A stretch of 64,000 nt of DNA, from assembly GCA_037576215.1 (NCBI GenBank), contig JBANDB010000001.1, forward strand, positions 2,790,001-2,854,000, given 5' to 3'. The first letter of the stretch is position 1. Each line of letters starts with the position of its first letter. A model generated the notes under the pieces. It had not been told where the DNA came from, ran no database searches, and worked only from the letters and a program-made list of their open reading frames with translations. This DNA comes from Armillaria gallica. Taxonomy: Eukaryota > Basidiomycota > Agaricomycetes > Agaricales > Physalacriaceae. Positions 11,491 through 22,163 of this stretch are shown here, piece by piece. The position numbers and the translations under genes are program-made.

Positions 11491-11539
11491 GTGGGATAGA
11501 CGTTGGATAGACGTGAAGCGGATTGACTGGCATACTCAC

Positions 11540-11774
11540 CAGTGATAAGAACAGCGCATCCCCGAGAGATGCAGACAGGCGCCATTACCCCGTCGTCGTA
11601 CAGGAGACATCTTTAAGAATGGTTGAAGTAGGACACGAAAAAAAAAAAATCGAGTTGTATAGGCTGTTTAGGGCCGGTTGAAGGCTTTCCTTTATGGGAA
11701 CTGTCCTCGTATTGTGACCCGGCAAAGTCCTTCCGCACGGACCGCAATGCCGGCAATTTACTCTGCCTTTCACC
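11540..11774. promoter_or_regulatory. Divergent region between snoRNA host gene and F-box-like gene
   Basis: It should hold exon 1 and the promoter of the leftward snoRNA host and the promoter of the rightward F-box-like gene. It contains a poly-A tract at about 11639-11649. No other element was recognised. Confidence 0.35.
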
Positions 11775-12818
11775 ATGACTACGCTTCCTCCAGAGCTTGT
11801 AGAGATAATCGTATCCGAGTTCTGGTACTCTGAAATACCGTCCTCTGTTCGAAAGTTGTTCATGACCACTTGCCCCCGGATTGACCGAACATGGAAAGCT
11901 GTCTATGCCCCTATCGCTTCTCGGGATATGTACATCACCAACCTCGCATTCATAGACTATCTATGCGACATAACAGTCCGAAAATCTATTATCTACCATG
12001 ATTTCATCCCCCAGCTTACCCGCAGCATTACCTGCTTTGTCGACCTCCGAGAAAATGCAAGAGAAAGAGCAGCGAAAAAGGTGTATCGTTATCTCATTGC
12101 ACTCCCCAACGTCCTTGGTTTCCGATGCTCTCTTTCCGCTTGTTCAATATATATCTTTCCAGCTCGTATGGATCGGTATTGGCGAGGATCCGTTTTTACC
12201 GCCGTTCCGTGGCATTCCCATTCACGCTCGCTACGACCGGTTCTTGTATAATTCCTCCCCGGGCCACTGTGAATGCTGCACTGGAAAGACACGAATGCAC
12301 ATATATATATCCATGATAGATCTGGCTCCTTCAGTGGACAATTGCCACCAGATCTGGTCTTATATGATGTGCTTGATGCGCAAAGTCGGTGTCCCTCAAA
12401 TCTTCTTTGGCCTCACTTTAGTATCCTCGGGGCCGTATGAGGTGTTCGTAACTGATGGCATCCGGCACCTCCGTCAAATCACATATGTACCTGAGACACA
12501 ACTTGGGGATTGGGATTCAAAGGATATCAATCAGCGCTTGTGGATGGCTTCCCAAGGGCACCACCGTACGTGACGAGAGCGACTTCTATCTGATTAGTCT
12601 AAAATCCTCATATTCAGAGTCGGGATATTTTGCCAACCGTTACTACCGTCGGGAGTATAAATGTTTGCAGTCGCCTCTACCTGCTCCCTTCTCTAGTAAG
12701 TTTCGCAGAGTGGCAAGGACAAACCTTCTTAAGAAGGAAAATTTGGTCTGAAAAAATGCTAGGCTTGTACATGAACAGATATGGCTCCGTACAATTAACG
12801 CCAGACGTAAAAATTTAA
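11775..12818 (+). pseudogene. F-box-like protein, probably broken
   Basis: The N-terminus MTTLPPELVEIIVSEFW has the LPPEL-I/V-xx-I pattern of an F-box, the Skp1-binding motif of SCF ubiquitin ligase adaptors, of which mushrooms have very many. Coding-like sequence continues to about 12125, then moves to another frame through 12566. One explanation is a single extra T at 12126, since the protein reads smoothly on both sides. The other is an 82-nt intron at 12081-12162 (GTGTAT...TTTCCAG), which also keeps the frame. A further intron starts near 12568 (GTACGT) or 12571 (GTGACG). Its join to a last exon ending 12818 is uncertain, because the junction giving the most protein-like reading is not the canonical one. 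I see no substrate-binding repeats. Confidence 0.45.
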
Positions 12819-13275
12819 TACTAAAATTTCTCGAACAAGCTCTGTTACCTCCAGCGCAACGCAAGTAACATATTCGATGTACCAGGGCCGTTAAATATTC
12901 AACCATTGGCTGAGCACCCACAGTATTATTGAGACATGGAAAGGGTCGAAAAAACTGGCGAACAGATTGACATGGGCTGCGTACGGAAAGGGAAGAAATG
13001 AACAACAGCTCTGCTTAAACAATTTGACAGACACCTACATGCTACAGCAGCGAATAGAAACTGTCCGTCGATAAGTGTCAGCGGCGCCTGTTGAATCTTG
13101 ATTTATGAAGTCATATCGGCGAGTGCGCCTTTGGTAGAACTATATGTTCGCGAGTGAGCCTCAAATACCTTCGCAGAACGGATGTCCGAGATGCCTCAAA
13201 CCGCTTATGAAACTTCCTGCGTAAAACTAGATCCCAACTTCGCGCTTGCACTTATATATTTTTATTTGTATGGTT
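12819..13275. other. Convergent intergenic region
   Basis: Lies between the F-box-like gene and the 3' end of the D-amino-acid oxidase gene. One long minus-strand frame (12643-13005) overlaps it but is Arg/Cys/Ser-rich without motifs. No supported feature. Confidence 0.35.
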
Positions 13276-14478
13276 TCATGTCGTTACCTGATCCACCAAT
13301 TTAACAATCTCCTCCGCGCATCCCCAACTTGCCTGCCATCCTGCCCCCGAGTGCCCGATGTTATGGAATACAGGGATAGATGCAATATCAATCTCTAAAT
13401 CTTTTCCTCTCTCTAATCGAAGTCCACTTTTCCGCGCTGGTCGGAAGCCAACGACTTCCCTGATGACAATAGAGTCAAGGTCTTCGGGCACAGGCGCGCG
13501 GCCCTCCACGCGCAGATGAGGAGGGACAAGCTCCGGATATATTTCCAGAGCCCTTTTTTTGATATCCAACGAGGTTTCGGGGAACGCGTCGTAATTCCTG
13601 GGAAGATGGATCAGATAGACTCTTCCGTAGCAGTAGCAAGTTGCATACCAATCATCCACCTCTCTCGTCCCACCAATGATGACCTGCCCACTGCGCCGGG
13701 GGATGATATAGGTTCGATCACCGCCTTCTCCGCCCGCGAGATCGCCCATCTGCTTGGTCCGGCCCTCCTTGATCCAGGGAGCGTCAAGAACAACGACTTG
13801 CCCGCGAATGGGGTACATCTCATCATCCAAAACGTCTCCCAGCTTAAGCGATCCTAGGCCTGTGCAATTGATGATGGCGAGGGGCGTCTGTGGCTTTGTG
13901 AATTCCAACGCGTCACGGAGAGAAGCAAGCGTGGCACGATGGACAGCGCCTCCGAGATTGTGAAAGATCTTGACGAGTTTGGCCAGGTACGGAGAGGTGT
14001 CCATCGTGAGGGACGTGAAAGAAACGCCATGTTTAGCAAATGGTTTCAATTCGTCTTGAGGATGGACGCGGAACTTTTTGAACATATTAGTAGCGAAATA
14101 TCCCATGGGAAAATCACCCACATCCGGCATCGACTCGTAAAACTTAATATGCTTTACGCCTTCTGACCCATAGAATTCAACCTGCCGAAGTTTCATCAAA
14201 GCGCTTGCATCGCCCTCCTCGGCCTCTTCTTCCCACATAACATCAAATGTTCGCTTATCTAGCGCTTGCTGACGAAGATCATCATCTGCAGCAAACGAGA
14301 GATGATGAGCTCCTGCCGCAGTGGATGCATAGATGGCGGTTAAAGGATCCCCAGGTTGATGAGCTCCAACGGCAACGACGTGATATCCAGCCTGTAAGAG
14401 CCGTATAGCAGATGTCAATCCGATGATGCCAAACCCTAGAACGAGGATAGGTCGACTCGGTTTCGATGTAGATGACAT
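13276..14478 (-). CDS. D-amino-acid oxidase
   Basis: FAD-dependent oxidase that deaminates D-amino acids to 2-oxo acids, ammonia and hydrogen peroxide. The N-terminus has the dinucleotide-binding fold ILVLGFGIIGLTSAIRLL. YASTAAGAHH is the family's second FAD-contacting block, and later come NCTGLGS, YPIRGQVV and a C-terminal VGFRPARKSG followed by HNIGHSGAGWQASWG, the C-terminal FAD-binding signature of the family. A 51-nt segment (13598-13648) reads open but has GTATGC and CCCAG ends and interrupts a conserved stretch, so it is probably an in-frame intron. The chosen start is MSSTSK at 14478; an upstream ATG at 14544 would add 22 residues. The C-terminus (DQVTT) lacks an obvious SKL-type peroxisome signal. 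It is divergent from the racemase, 175 bp apart. Confidence 0.9.
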   Translation of the reverse strand: MSSTSKPSRPILVLGFGIIGLTSAIRLLQAGYHVVAVGAHQPGDPLTAIYASTAAGAHHLSFAADDDLRQQALDKRTFDVMWEEEAEEGDASALMKLRQVEFYGSEGVKHIKFYESMPDVGDFPMGYFATNMFKKFRVHPQDELKPFAKHGVSFTSLTMDTSPYLAKLVKIFHNLGGAVHRATLASLRDALEFTKPQTPLAIINCTGLGSLKLGDVLDDEMYPIRGQVVVLDAPWIKEGRTKQMGDLAGGEGGDRTYIIPRRSGQVIIGGTREVDDWYATCYCYGRVYLIHLPRNYDAFPETSLDIKKRALEIYPELVPPHLRVEGRAPVPEDLDSIVIREVVGFRPARKSGLRLERGKDLEIDIASIPVFHNIGHSGAGWQASWGCAEEIVKLVDQVTT

Positions 14479-14653
14479 TGTTCGAAAGGTCTTCGTTGGT
14501 GCACCGGAACTGAGATTATACGCCCCACACAATACTGGCGCCAATAGCCTAGCAGCTTTGCCGCCCTTTGGCCGAGGCGAATGCTAATGCTCGTAACAGA
14601 TGTGACGCTGTGACACGACCCCTTCAAGCCATGGCCATCTCAGTCTGTTACTC
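14479..14653. promoter_or_regulatory. Shared promoter of D-amino-acid oxidase and racemase
   Basis: A 175-bp head-to-head gap means the oxidase and racemase probably share regulatory sequence. GC-rich words occur (ACCGGAAC, GGCGCC, GGCCGAGG), but no confident factor site can be assigned. Confidence 0.5.
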
Positions 14654-15455
14654 ATGGCTCCTGCATCTATCCTCGTCATAAATCCCAATTCTTCGCAGTC
14701 GATTACCGATGGCCTGAAAGAGACTCTAGTGGCACCCCCAGAAGCAAAACTGACGTTCTACACGGCCCCGAGCCATGCACCTCATCTATCAACGATATCG
14801 TAACCGCCAATTTGACGGCAACGGCATGTTTCCAGGATATCGTTGAGAAACAGCTGCTGGAAAAGCACGATGGATTCTTGGTATGTTGCTGTGAGTGATA
14901 GCAACCCTTAAAATTGCGCATATACTCACACCTATATCAGTTTCTGACCATCCGTTAGCACATATGCTACGCGAAGTGACGATGAAGCCGACAATCGGTA
15001 TATTCGAGGCGGCCATCACGCAAGCATTGCTCGTCGGGAAGCGATTTGGCGTCGTGACCACTGGAACGGGATACAAGTTCAACCTGTACGACGGTGTACG
15101 CGCATTTATGGGAGCTAATTCCGAACGATTTGCTGGGATTGTTACGACTGGTCTTGGCGTTGTTGAGCTTAGAGAAGGAGACCGGGAAAAGATTGAGAAG
15201 AACATGAAGGAAGCGAGCGGAGAGATGGCATCACAGGGTGCAGATGTAATTCTCCTGGGATGTGCTGGTGAGTCTGATTGGTGTTACTTTCTGAAGGTAA
15301 TTCTTACTGTCTACCCTACAGGAATGGCAGGGATGGAATCGCTGGTCAAACAGGGAGCAGCAAAGGAAAATCCAGGACTGCCGCCTGTCCGAGTGCTCGA
15401 CGGCGCAAAGGCCGGTGTAGAAATGCTTTCCGCCTTGATTAGGTTATCCGTGTGA
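14654..15455 (+). CDS. Asp/Glu/hydantoin racemase, single-base frameshift
   Basis: Cofactor-independent racemase of the Asp/Glu/hydantoin superfamily, which uses two cysteines to move a proton at the alpha carbon. It starts ASILVINPNSSQSITDGL, the classic N-terminus. The first catalytic Cys lies in GFLVCCFSDHPL and the second in ILLGCAGMAGME. Introns are at 14891-14940 and 15268-15321 (both GTGAGT donors). Around 14766-14770 the frame changes inside a run of four C, as if one C were missing; both sides match the family (LTFYTAP before, SINDIVTANL after). An intron at about 14730-14834 would also restore the frame but would delete conserved sequence, so I favour the frameshift. It is divergent from the D-amino-acid oxidase. 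Confidence 0.85.
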
Positions 15456-15903
15456 CAATTTTGATAATGTGACCCATTCACGTGTCTGTGACAATCGTGC
15501 CAGAATTAGGACGCGTCGCGAGTCCCGGCAAATTTCCTGTGGCACCACCTTGCAAATGCGTGGGTTATTACACATCCAAGTTTCCAATGCCCTGTTTCAG
15601 CCGCAGCATCTTAAGGATAACTCAGCATCTGTCACATCTCCAGTTCATCAATGGCATTTCGGCAGTTAGATGATGAATGATGATGGATCAGATCCACAAA
15701 AGGGCCACCTCGTCTCGCGCCCGGCTGGCAGGCACGCCTTTTCCCAGTATGATCGGATATAATCGGTGAGCCTAGCGATTGTAGTAAGCTGAAGGCTGTG
15801 AGTGGGCTCTTCTATTGATCCACATTTATCCCCTACATATATACTAGGACGGTGGACCAGCGGTAGTAGCCGCTCGCTCCTCTCTTCTGTGTAGGAGCTC
15901 ATC
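15456..15903. promoter_or_regulatory. Intergenic region upstream of the DUF6534 protein
   Basis: Holds the racemase 3' end and the promoter of the next gene; a TATATATACT stretch near 15837-15846 is a candidate TATA element about 60 bp before the ATG. No other supported feature. Confidence 0.4.
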
Positions 15904-17380
15904 ATGTCAAAACCTCAAACCGTAGAACTGTCAGTCTTTCGCCTTCCCTTAGCTGTCAAAGTAAACTCACTCTAGCACTAGAACTGGACCCATGGTGCGA
16001 CTTTCTTCAGCGCTAATACTAGTTGCTTTGTCATTCATGGCATTCTGCAGCTTCTGGGATACTTCTTTAACTGGGGCCTCTGTGGCGCTCTATCTGTGCA
16101 AGTGTGTTGGTGCCCTCCATTCGCTCTTCAAAATCACATACCTTAACTGTTGCATGTCATAGATATCTATTACTTCAATTTCCCCAAGGACAGACGATGG
16201 ACAAAATGTTTTGTCCTTTTCATATACTCCATCGAACTCCTTCAAACATTTCTTGCTACCCGTGATGCGTTCCGGACTTTTGCTTCTCACTGGGGGGATA
16301 CAACGGATCTTGATAACTTGGGTCTGCTCTGGCTGAGCATACCCGTCATGGGCTCAATCAGTTGAGTCCACGATTGCATCTCCCGCTGATTGATACTTAC
16401 CCGATTGTTGTCAGTCAGCTGTACCGCTCATTTCTTCTTCGCTTGGCGCGTGTATGCGATGAGCGGTAAAGCCTGGATCACCGGTATTATCTTGACGGTA
16501 AGGGCGTTGTATTTTATGTCTTGATTTCGATCATTGATGTGTTCTCTAAAAAGTTAACCTTGGTCCAAGGTGGTGCGGGCATATGGACAGCAGCACTTGG
16601 TCATGAATACGAGTTGTTCTCCGATGTGCAGAGGCGTATAACGAAAGCGATCCTTGTAGGTTGCTATTCATCTCCACAAAAATAAGTGCTTAGTACTTGC
16701 AGGTCATGTTAGGAGCAAGCACTCTCTGTGACGTATTCATTGCAGGGAGCATGCTCTACTACTTGAAAAAATCCACATCGGGGTATAACCCGTACAGCGC
16801 TCCTCTCTACAAGTTCGTGCGGATGGTGGTCCAGTCCGGCGCCCTGTGCGCAACGGTTTCTGTCGTATATATCGTGATCTTTTGCGTATATAGAGACAAC
16901 AACTTCCATATGACTCCAGCCTTAACTCTTTCGAAGCTATATTCCAACTGTCTTTTGGCTGTAAGTCAATATCAACATTCATCTTCAGGAAAACTGAGGC
17001 TTTCATAGATTCTGAACTCCCGTACGCACTGGCACGCTGAGAGCGGCGAAGTCAGATACCCCTCGACTAATCTTGTGTTATCCTCATGGCATGTCAACAC
17101 GTCAATCGCTTCAAGTTCTCGTCCGATAAGTCGAGCCCGATTTGATTCCACAAGGATTCCCAACAGGATAAAAGACGACTCAGAAACAATTGCAACCATG
17201 GTCCGTGAGATTTTGGTTTTTATAGAACGTCTGTGTTGTGCTAAATGCCGGTGTATAGCCCTCAAAGGAAAGCTTGGGGGCGGTTGTAATCAAGAAACCC
17301 GAATCGTCATACGGATCGCGCTTCTCATAGAAGGCTTAGAGGGAAAAGTAGTCCGCAGGTGCAATCAAGGACAATTGTAG
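15904..17380 (+). CDS. DUF6534-type multi-pass membrane protein
   Basis: Member of the large basidiomycete family of seven-helix membrane proteins annotated DUF6534; function unknown, receptor-like topology. The first exon MSKPQTVEL leads to TGPM, then LLGYFFNWGLCGALSVQ (helix 1) and YIYYFNFPKDRRWTK, the family's hallmark loop. Following segments include FVLFIYSIELLQTF, FFFAWRVYAMSGKAWITG, the LGASTLCDVFIAGSMLYYL helix and LYKFVRMVVQSGALCATVS. It ends with a cytosolic Ser/Arg-rich tail after NSRTHWHAESG. Seven or eight exons join in frame. The junction between helix 1 and the next exon requires a GTTGGT donor, near 16107. The stop is at 17378-17380. It lies between the racemase and a ubiquitin-like gene. 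Confidence 0.8.
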
Positions 17381-17491
17381 CAAATATAATATGTATGCGA
17401 ATAGATTTTTTTTTTGTTACCACGCATAATTCGGAGACACCCGAAAGGCTCAATGTGGCTGTGCAACTGATCGCCTTTTTCTCCTGCTCTC

Positions 17492-19077
17492 ATGCCAAAA
17501 GTTCGCAACGTGTCCGAAACGCCTACAACACGCGAACGGATCGTGTCTTTACGCGACAACAAACTTGTCGTAGTCACTGATGGCAAAAGACGCGTCTTAC
17601 TCACTCGAGCGGTCTTAAAACGTTCATATGATGTGGGTTATTTTCTTAATGTGGCATACAATTTTCTCAGCCACTATCTGCCTAATAGGAAGCCCTCGAG
17701 ATTATATCCACTTACTTCCCCGCTATACCAAAAAATCGTGCGGTGATACAGACAGACAGGCTTGAGGGGCTCGAAGGAGAGTTTGTTGATATCACCAAGG
17801 AATCATGGGCCGAAGTGTTGCCCTTGTTGCTGTCTTTGAAGATTACCTTGGGTGAAAACAATGCTGTTCATATCGCTGCTCCTGGTATGGTCCTGATGAC
17901 TGAGGACTGCTTCTTGAGACTGACTGTGTGCATAGTTCCGGATTCAACAAGTACACCCGTTCGCGGTGTGACTCCACCACCGCTCTCTTCTCCTGTCCGT
18001 GAAGCTGAAAAGTTTTCCGGAAAGATAACTTCCGACGTCTTCCCGTATAACATATCGTTCACTGCCCATTATTCAACAAAAATTGAAAAGGTGATACAAG
18101 CTATTGCCCCGAAATTCGGCAAATGTCCCACAGTACTCAAGTTTATCTATGGCGATTACCGGATTGACCGGAATAGCACCTTTGGCGACATTGGTTTCCA
18201 AGATGGTGATACAATCTTCTGCTTTCCAGAGCAAACGGGGGGGAAGCCCGTCATTTATCTCTTCTCACCTATCGAGCAAGAGGTTTCTATTCAGCTATCT
18301 CTTGTAAATGAGTGGCGTTTTTCTGCCGTCTATCCTGTGGTCCCCGTCAAACCTTCAGCGCTACTAGGGGGAGAAACTCTTACCTGGCGTGCTATTACGC
18401 ATAGCGACCAGACATTGACAGAGACCACCACAGGTCTCCGAGCGTCGTATTTGTACTGGGAAGCAGTGTGCGTATCCGCAGTTATGCAATCGAATACGTC
18501 ACTTACGGAGACTCCCATTAGAACTGACCACGTTGAACGGCCTCCTTCTCCCTTACCAGAGACGTCCGAGTCTTCTCTTGCAAGGAGCTTCAGTCCAATA
18601 TGGTGCGATCTCAATGACGATGACTCGGTCGTCCTACCCGTTTCTACTATCACGCCCTACTTGGACAAGGCCCTCGCTTCATTAGGTCTTCACGTCGAAG
18701 CGCGAACCTCCTTCATCACGTACGTCTTTGGATTTCCCACATCGTTTGCGGCGACGTTGACCTCTTCTTCCAGGTATTGGCTTCCCTCTATCCTGAAGCA
18801 CACTTATATTGCCTTACGATTTGTTCCCCAAAATGAATACGAAACCGCAGCCATTCTCCATATAGAACCATCACCAGATGTTGTGACACGCATCTTTATG
18901 TTGTTCAAAGGTATTTCCGAGGATCGGCTAGGTGAGTGGTCTGGGGCCATCTCTCGATCTCAGGACAAAGTGGAGTGGTGGCGGGACGTTGTGGGACTCG
19001 TTGCCAAGGAACGCCAAAGTGACGAGAAGCTGTTCAGAGTGTTGGAATGGGGCGGAATGGAGGTGAGGAGACCGTGA
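17492..19077 (+). CDS. Ubiquitin-like-domain protein of a mushroom-specific family
   Basis: Two exons: 17492-17632 and 17689-19077 (intron GTGGGT...TAATAG). The joined reading gives KRSYDEALEIISTYFP then IPKNRAVIQTDRLEG, with no frame break. At 18040-18230 the sequence (ISFTAHYSTKIEKVIQAI, LKFIYGDYRI, FGDIGFQDGDTIFCF) has the strand-helix-strand pattern and the DGDxI end of a ubiquitin-like fold, as in SUMO/Rad60-type domains. A central region and a C-terminal domain (TITPYLDKALASLGLHVEART...FITYVFGF, RYWLPSILKHTYIALRF, EYETAAILHIEP) follow, as in many Agaricomycete proteins of unknown role. No diglycine tail, so it is not a conjugated modifier. About 509 residues. Confidence 0.75.
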
Positions 19078-19234
19078 ACGACATTTATTAGTATTTTGTT
19101 GCATCTACACATGTCCATCCTTCCCCTTATACGGGCGACAGTGCACAATTCTTTGGTTTCTGTTTCAAATAGGGTAAATCATAGTAGATATCACTACGCC
19201 TACATAGCTCCTCTTGCGTTAAACACCCTTACCA
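19078..19234. other. Short convergent 3' gap
   Basis: Tail-to-tail gap between the ubiquitin-like gene and the transcription factor; AT-rich, no signal beyond probable 3' UTRs. Confidence 0.4.
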
Positions 19235-21993
19235 TCATGACGAAATAAACCCATAATCCGGCGACGGCCCCACGGTTGGCATCCCTTCGAACCCACTCCA
19301 ATCCTTATCAGTCCCAAAGGCGTTGAGATCGATGTTCCAGTTCCTCACATCCGATGCGATCATAGCTTCCACGTTCCCATTACTATGTCCTCCCATAGCG
19401 TGAGGGAATATCTCCTCATGCTGATTGAACAGTGTGCCTTTAAGCGCAAGAACGACATTCCCAAACTCTTCACCCAGGTTCTGTAGACAGGCAGCAACAT
19501 TCTCGGCCCGTTTCAGGGCAGCGTTGGCAAGGTCCCAATGGTGGAAGTCCCGCGCCTTTTGAAGGGCGCACCGTAAGCGGCAAAGAAGAAATATTGGGTT
19601 TGTGCGGGAGTCGACCTGAAGACGATGTTGTTGGGCAGAAGGGGATGTGGCCGGGGAATCGAGAGAGGCTGTGGTAGCAAGACTAAGCCGAATTAGGGAT
19701 GATGTTACTGACGAAAGAATATGGCCGACATCTACACATGAAGATTTGAACTCCTGCACATTGCAAGGCTTGCAGAAGACTTACAAACAAGCCAAAATCC
19801 ATCGAATGCTCTGCCATCTAGTGCGGTAATATATTCCACAGCCTGGGCATACCTTTCCAATGTCTCTGGATCCGGTGTGAATCTGTAGCCCTTTCAGGTC
19901 TGGTTGACGATGACATTCAAAAAAATGCTGCTCACGGACTGCCAAGCCCGATGCTAAGTTCAATTGCTATACGCCTTGCCATGCATCGAAAGCCCAGGAG
20001 ACAGGTCATTAGCGATGCTGTGCCGATATGACATGAACACCGAGTATTATTGTGGAGTTCGAAGATGCAACTCACGGAATCCCGGGGCATCCGCAGCACC
20101 CTCTTTTTGCACATCACGCGCTTCTTCCAATAACGATTCTACCTCTTTCTCAATGTCGACGACACGTCCTAGCCGTTCATCCTTCGGCGCCATAAGAGTA
20201 CAGACTTGCGTTTGCAGTCGCGAAACAAGAATTGTTAGCCGACATAGATGAAGAAAAGAATTTGCAGAATGGACATGCGGAGGAACAGAGGGGACGGAAC
20301 GAATGGGAGTAAATGGCGAGCCTCGCTGCGAAGACGGGTGGCCCTGAGGGCTATGCTGGTGCTGCGAACGAGGGGAAGAGACATTCGAGAGATGTCCAGG
20401 GGAGCCGCCTAGCACCGGATGTGAAGGTTTCAGTTGTTGGGTGGCAGAAAGAATAGTAGCGATGGACGGTAATGGGACAGTATGGTTGTTCGTTTGGACG
20501 TGAGAGGGACGAGAATTGAGGAATGATGCCCTAAAACGCATGAGAAAATCTGTTTTGGTCGATACTTGATAGTACATACCAGGAATCATGAACTCGTAAT
20601 GCCCACCACAATACACGTCGAAAATCCTTCTCCCAGGACGGTATACCCCAATTAGTTGGATCTATATGAAGCCCTAAAAGCTGCGCTTGTGCAAGAGCCT
20701 GACAATGTTTTAGTATAACGCGACAAGCCTAAAAGGTCCGTCCACTCACCCGAGCTAAAATCAGATAGTCATCCTCCGCACTACTCAAGGGACGCGCCGA
20801 TATGTCCAGGAGAGCGTCGGAGATACTCGATAAACTGCTCCTTGGAAGTCCTAAAGCCCGATGTTACCTTAGAGATTTCAAATCCGAAAAGCCGACGTAC
20901 CGGTTGCCTCCTGTCCCTCGGTCAACACGCTCACCGTTTTGACCGATGGCCTGTACATCCCCCTGGGTGCATGGTTAAGCGCAGCCGTGTAAATTTTAGC
21001 GAGAATAGGCAAAGGGTATGGATAATCAGGTGAGTATGGCGAGGAAGACGACTGGGCGCTGGCTAGAATATGTTTGGGTGGGGGTAGAATTGGAAACGCG
21101 GCATTACTAGCTGACAGATACAGGTCGAGAAGGGCCGTCTGGCTCGGCGGAGGATGCAGAAGAGACAGGGCAGACTTGACATTGTCGAGGTAGGAGTCTG
21201 GAGGGCGTACTCGTTGCTCTGTTATAGCATATAGCCATCATTAGAAGAGAAATCGAAGGAGAACGACGCACTATCTGACTTTCTGCTGAATATAGCATAC
21301 TGGGGATTCCTTCCATCGAGTGAAATCTGTCGTGTCTGTTCAATCCTCTCGCCTAATGCAAGATCAGCTCAATCGCCAGGGAGATAAAACAACGCTTACC
21401 ACCAGCTTTGCGCGCCCCGACCGGTAAAAGATCGTCCGTCAACACTGCTGTGATAATATGGTACCCGCGAGTTTCTTCCAGCGCGACTGCATCTGAGTCA
21501 TTGATCTGTTGTGTGCTCGGTCCAGGATCGACATTGACATGGCTGGTAGCATTTGTACGCGAACGTTTCGATGGAGCCGGATTGACGGTGTCAATGGTGA
21601 GTTCCTGAGGCGACAGCGACCGTTTGCTAGGCTTTTTCCGTTCTCGAGGTAGCTCGTCGAAGGTGCATTTCTTGCGGGTGTGCCTAGTTTGACCCCATCA
21701 GCGAACAGAACGCCACAGCCTATTTGTAGGCAACTCACTGGCACTCGACACACGGCGTTCCCACCTCTGTTATCGCACATCTCGTCTTTGCTCGCCGCTA
21801 ACATTGTTCGAATTCTATCGGTCATCAAATACTGTCTGCACGACTGATAACTCACGCAGCCATCGCAAGGTCGATTTTTCCTGGATCTGAATGGTCTTGC
21901 AAGGGTTACCGGTGGCGGATCATCGTCGTTCGAGTTCTGGTTCGTCTCTTTGGGAGGAATATTTGTAGTGCCTGACTCAGAGGCCGCGGTCAT
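19235..21993 (-). CDS. Zn2Cys6 fungal transcription factor
   Basis: Nuclear GAL4-class regulator. The N-terminus is Ser/Asn/Pro-rich, then a basic RSRKNRPCDGC splices (intron GTGAGT...GTTAG) to RRAKTRCAITEVGTPCVEC and again to HTRKKCTF. The full cluster is C-x2-C-x6-C-x8-C-x2-C-x6-C, six zinc ligands at about 21664-21865. A basic linker (ERKKPSKRSLSP) and a coiled-coil-like region follow. The fungal-specific regulatory domain is suggested by ALLDLYLSASNAAFPILPPPK and ILAKIYTAALNHAP, then SFLNSRPSHVQTNN, FLHLCRLTILVSRLQTQV and, at the C-terminus, a long helical part and a short acidic/aromatic end (DWSGFEGMP), a plausible activation patch. Many introns; the ATG is at 21993. It is tandem with and downstream of the hydantoinase gene, so it may regulate the neighbourhood. 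That link is inferred. Confidence 0.88.
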
Positions 21994-22163
21994 AGTGAAG
22001 GGCAGAAGATGTCGATCGGAAAATCCTTTACCTTATCAGCCACCACGTGCGTTCATCTCGGCCCGGTATAGGTGTATCTAATACGCAAAACTCAACTGGC
22101 TGCATGCATACTCTGTACAAGCACGTACATATGTAATAGTATCTTCACTATATGCAGCAGACT

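Larger units (their letters stand above)
11064..11539 (-). ncRNA. Non-coding snoRNA host gene: two introns and the exon between them
   Basis: On the minus strand two introns with strong splice signals flank a 91-nt exon (11247-11337) with no convincing coding potential. Intron A (11338-11539) starts GTGAGTATGC and ends TTATTTGCAG, with a TACTGACC branch-like site. Intron B (11064-11246) starts GTGAGTAATC and ends CATGCTCTTTAG, with CCTGACTA upstream. Each intron carries one copy of the same roughly 75-nt conserved block. One small RNA per intron in a host gene with poor coding capacity is the usual eukaryotic snoRNA arrangement. Exon 1 (upstream of 11539) and exon 3 (downstream of 11064) have undefined outer ends. 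Exon 3 probably overlaps the methyltransferase 3' end in antisense. Confidence 0.65.

Noticed and set aside
15985..16165. Apparent frameshift in the DUF6534 gene
   Set aside because: Using the CTGCAG acceptor before LLGYFFNW and a GTTGGT donor after SVQVY restores a continuous protein, so no lesion is needed.
17633..17742. Apparent stop between the two ubiquitin-like gene exons
   Set aside because: The intron 17633-17688 (GTGGGT...TAATAG) joins the exons in frame and yields conserved-looking sequence.
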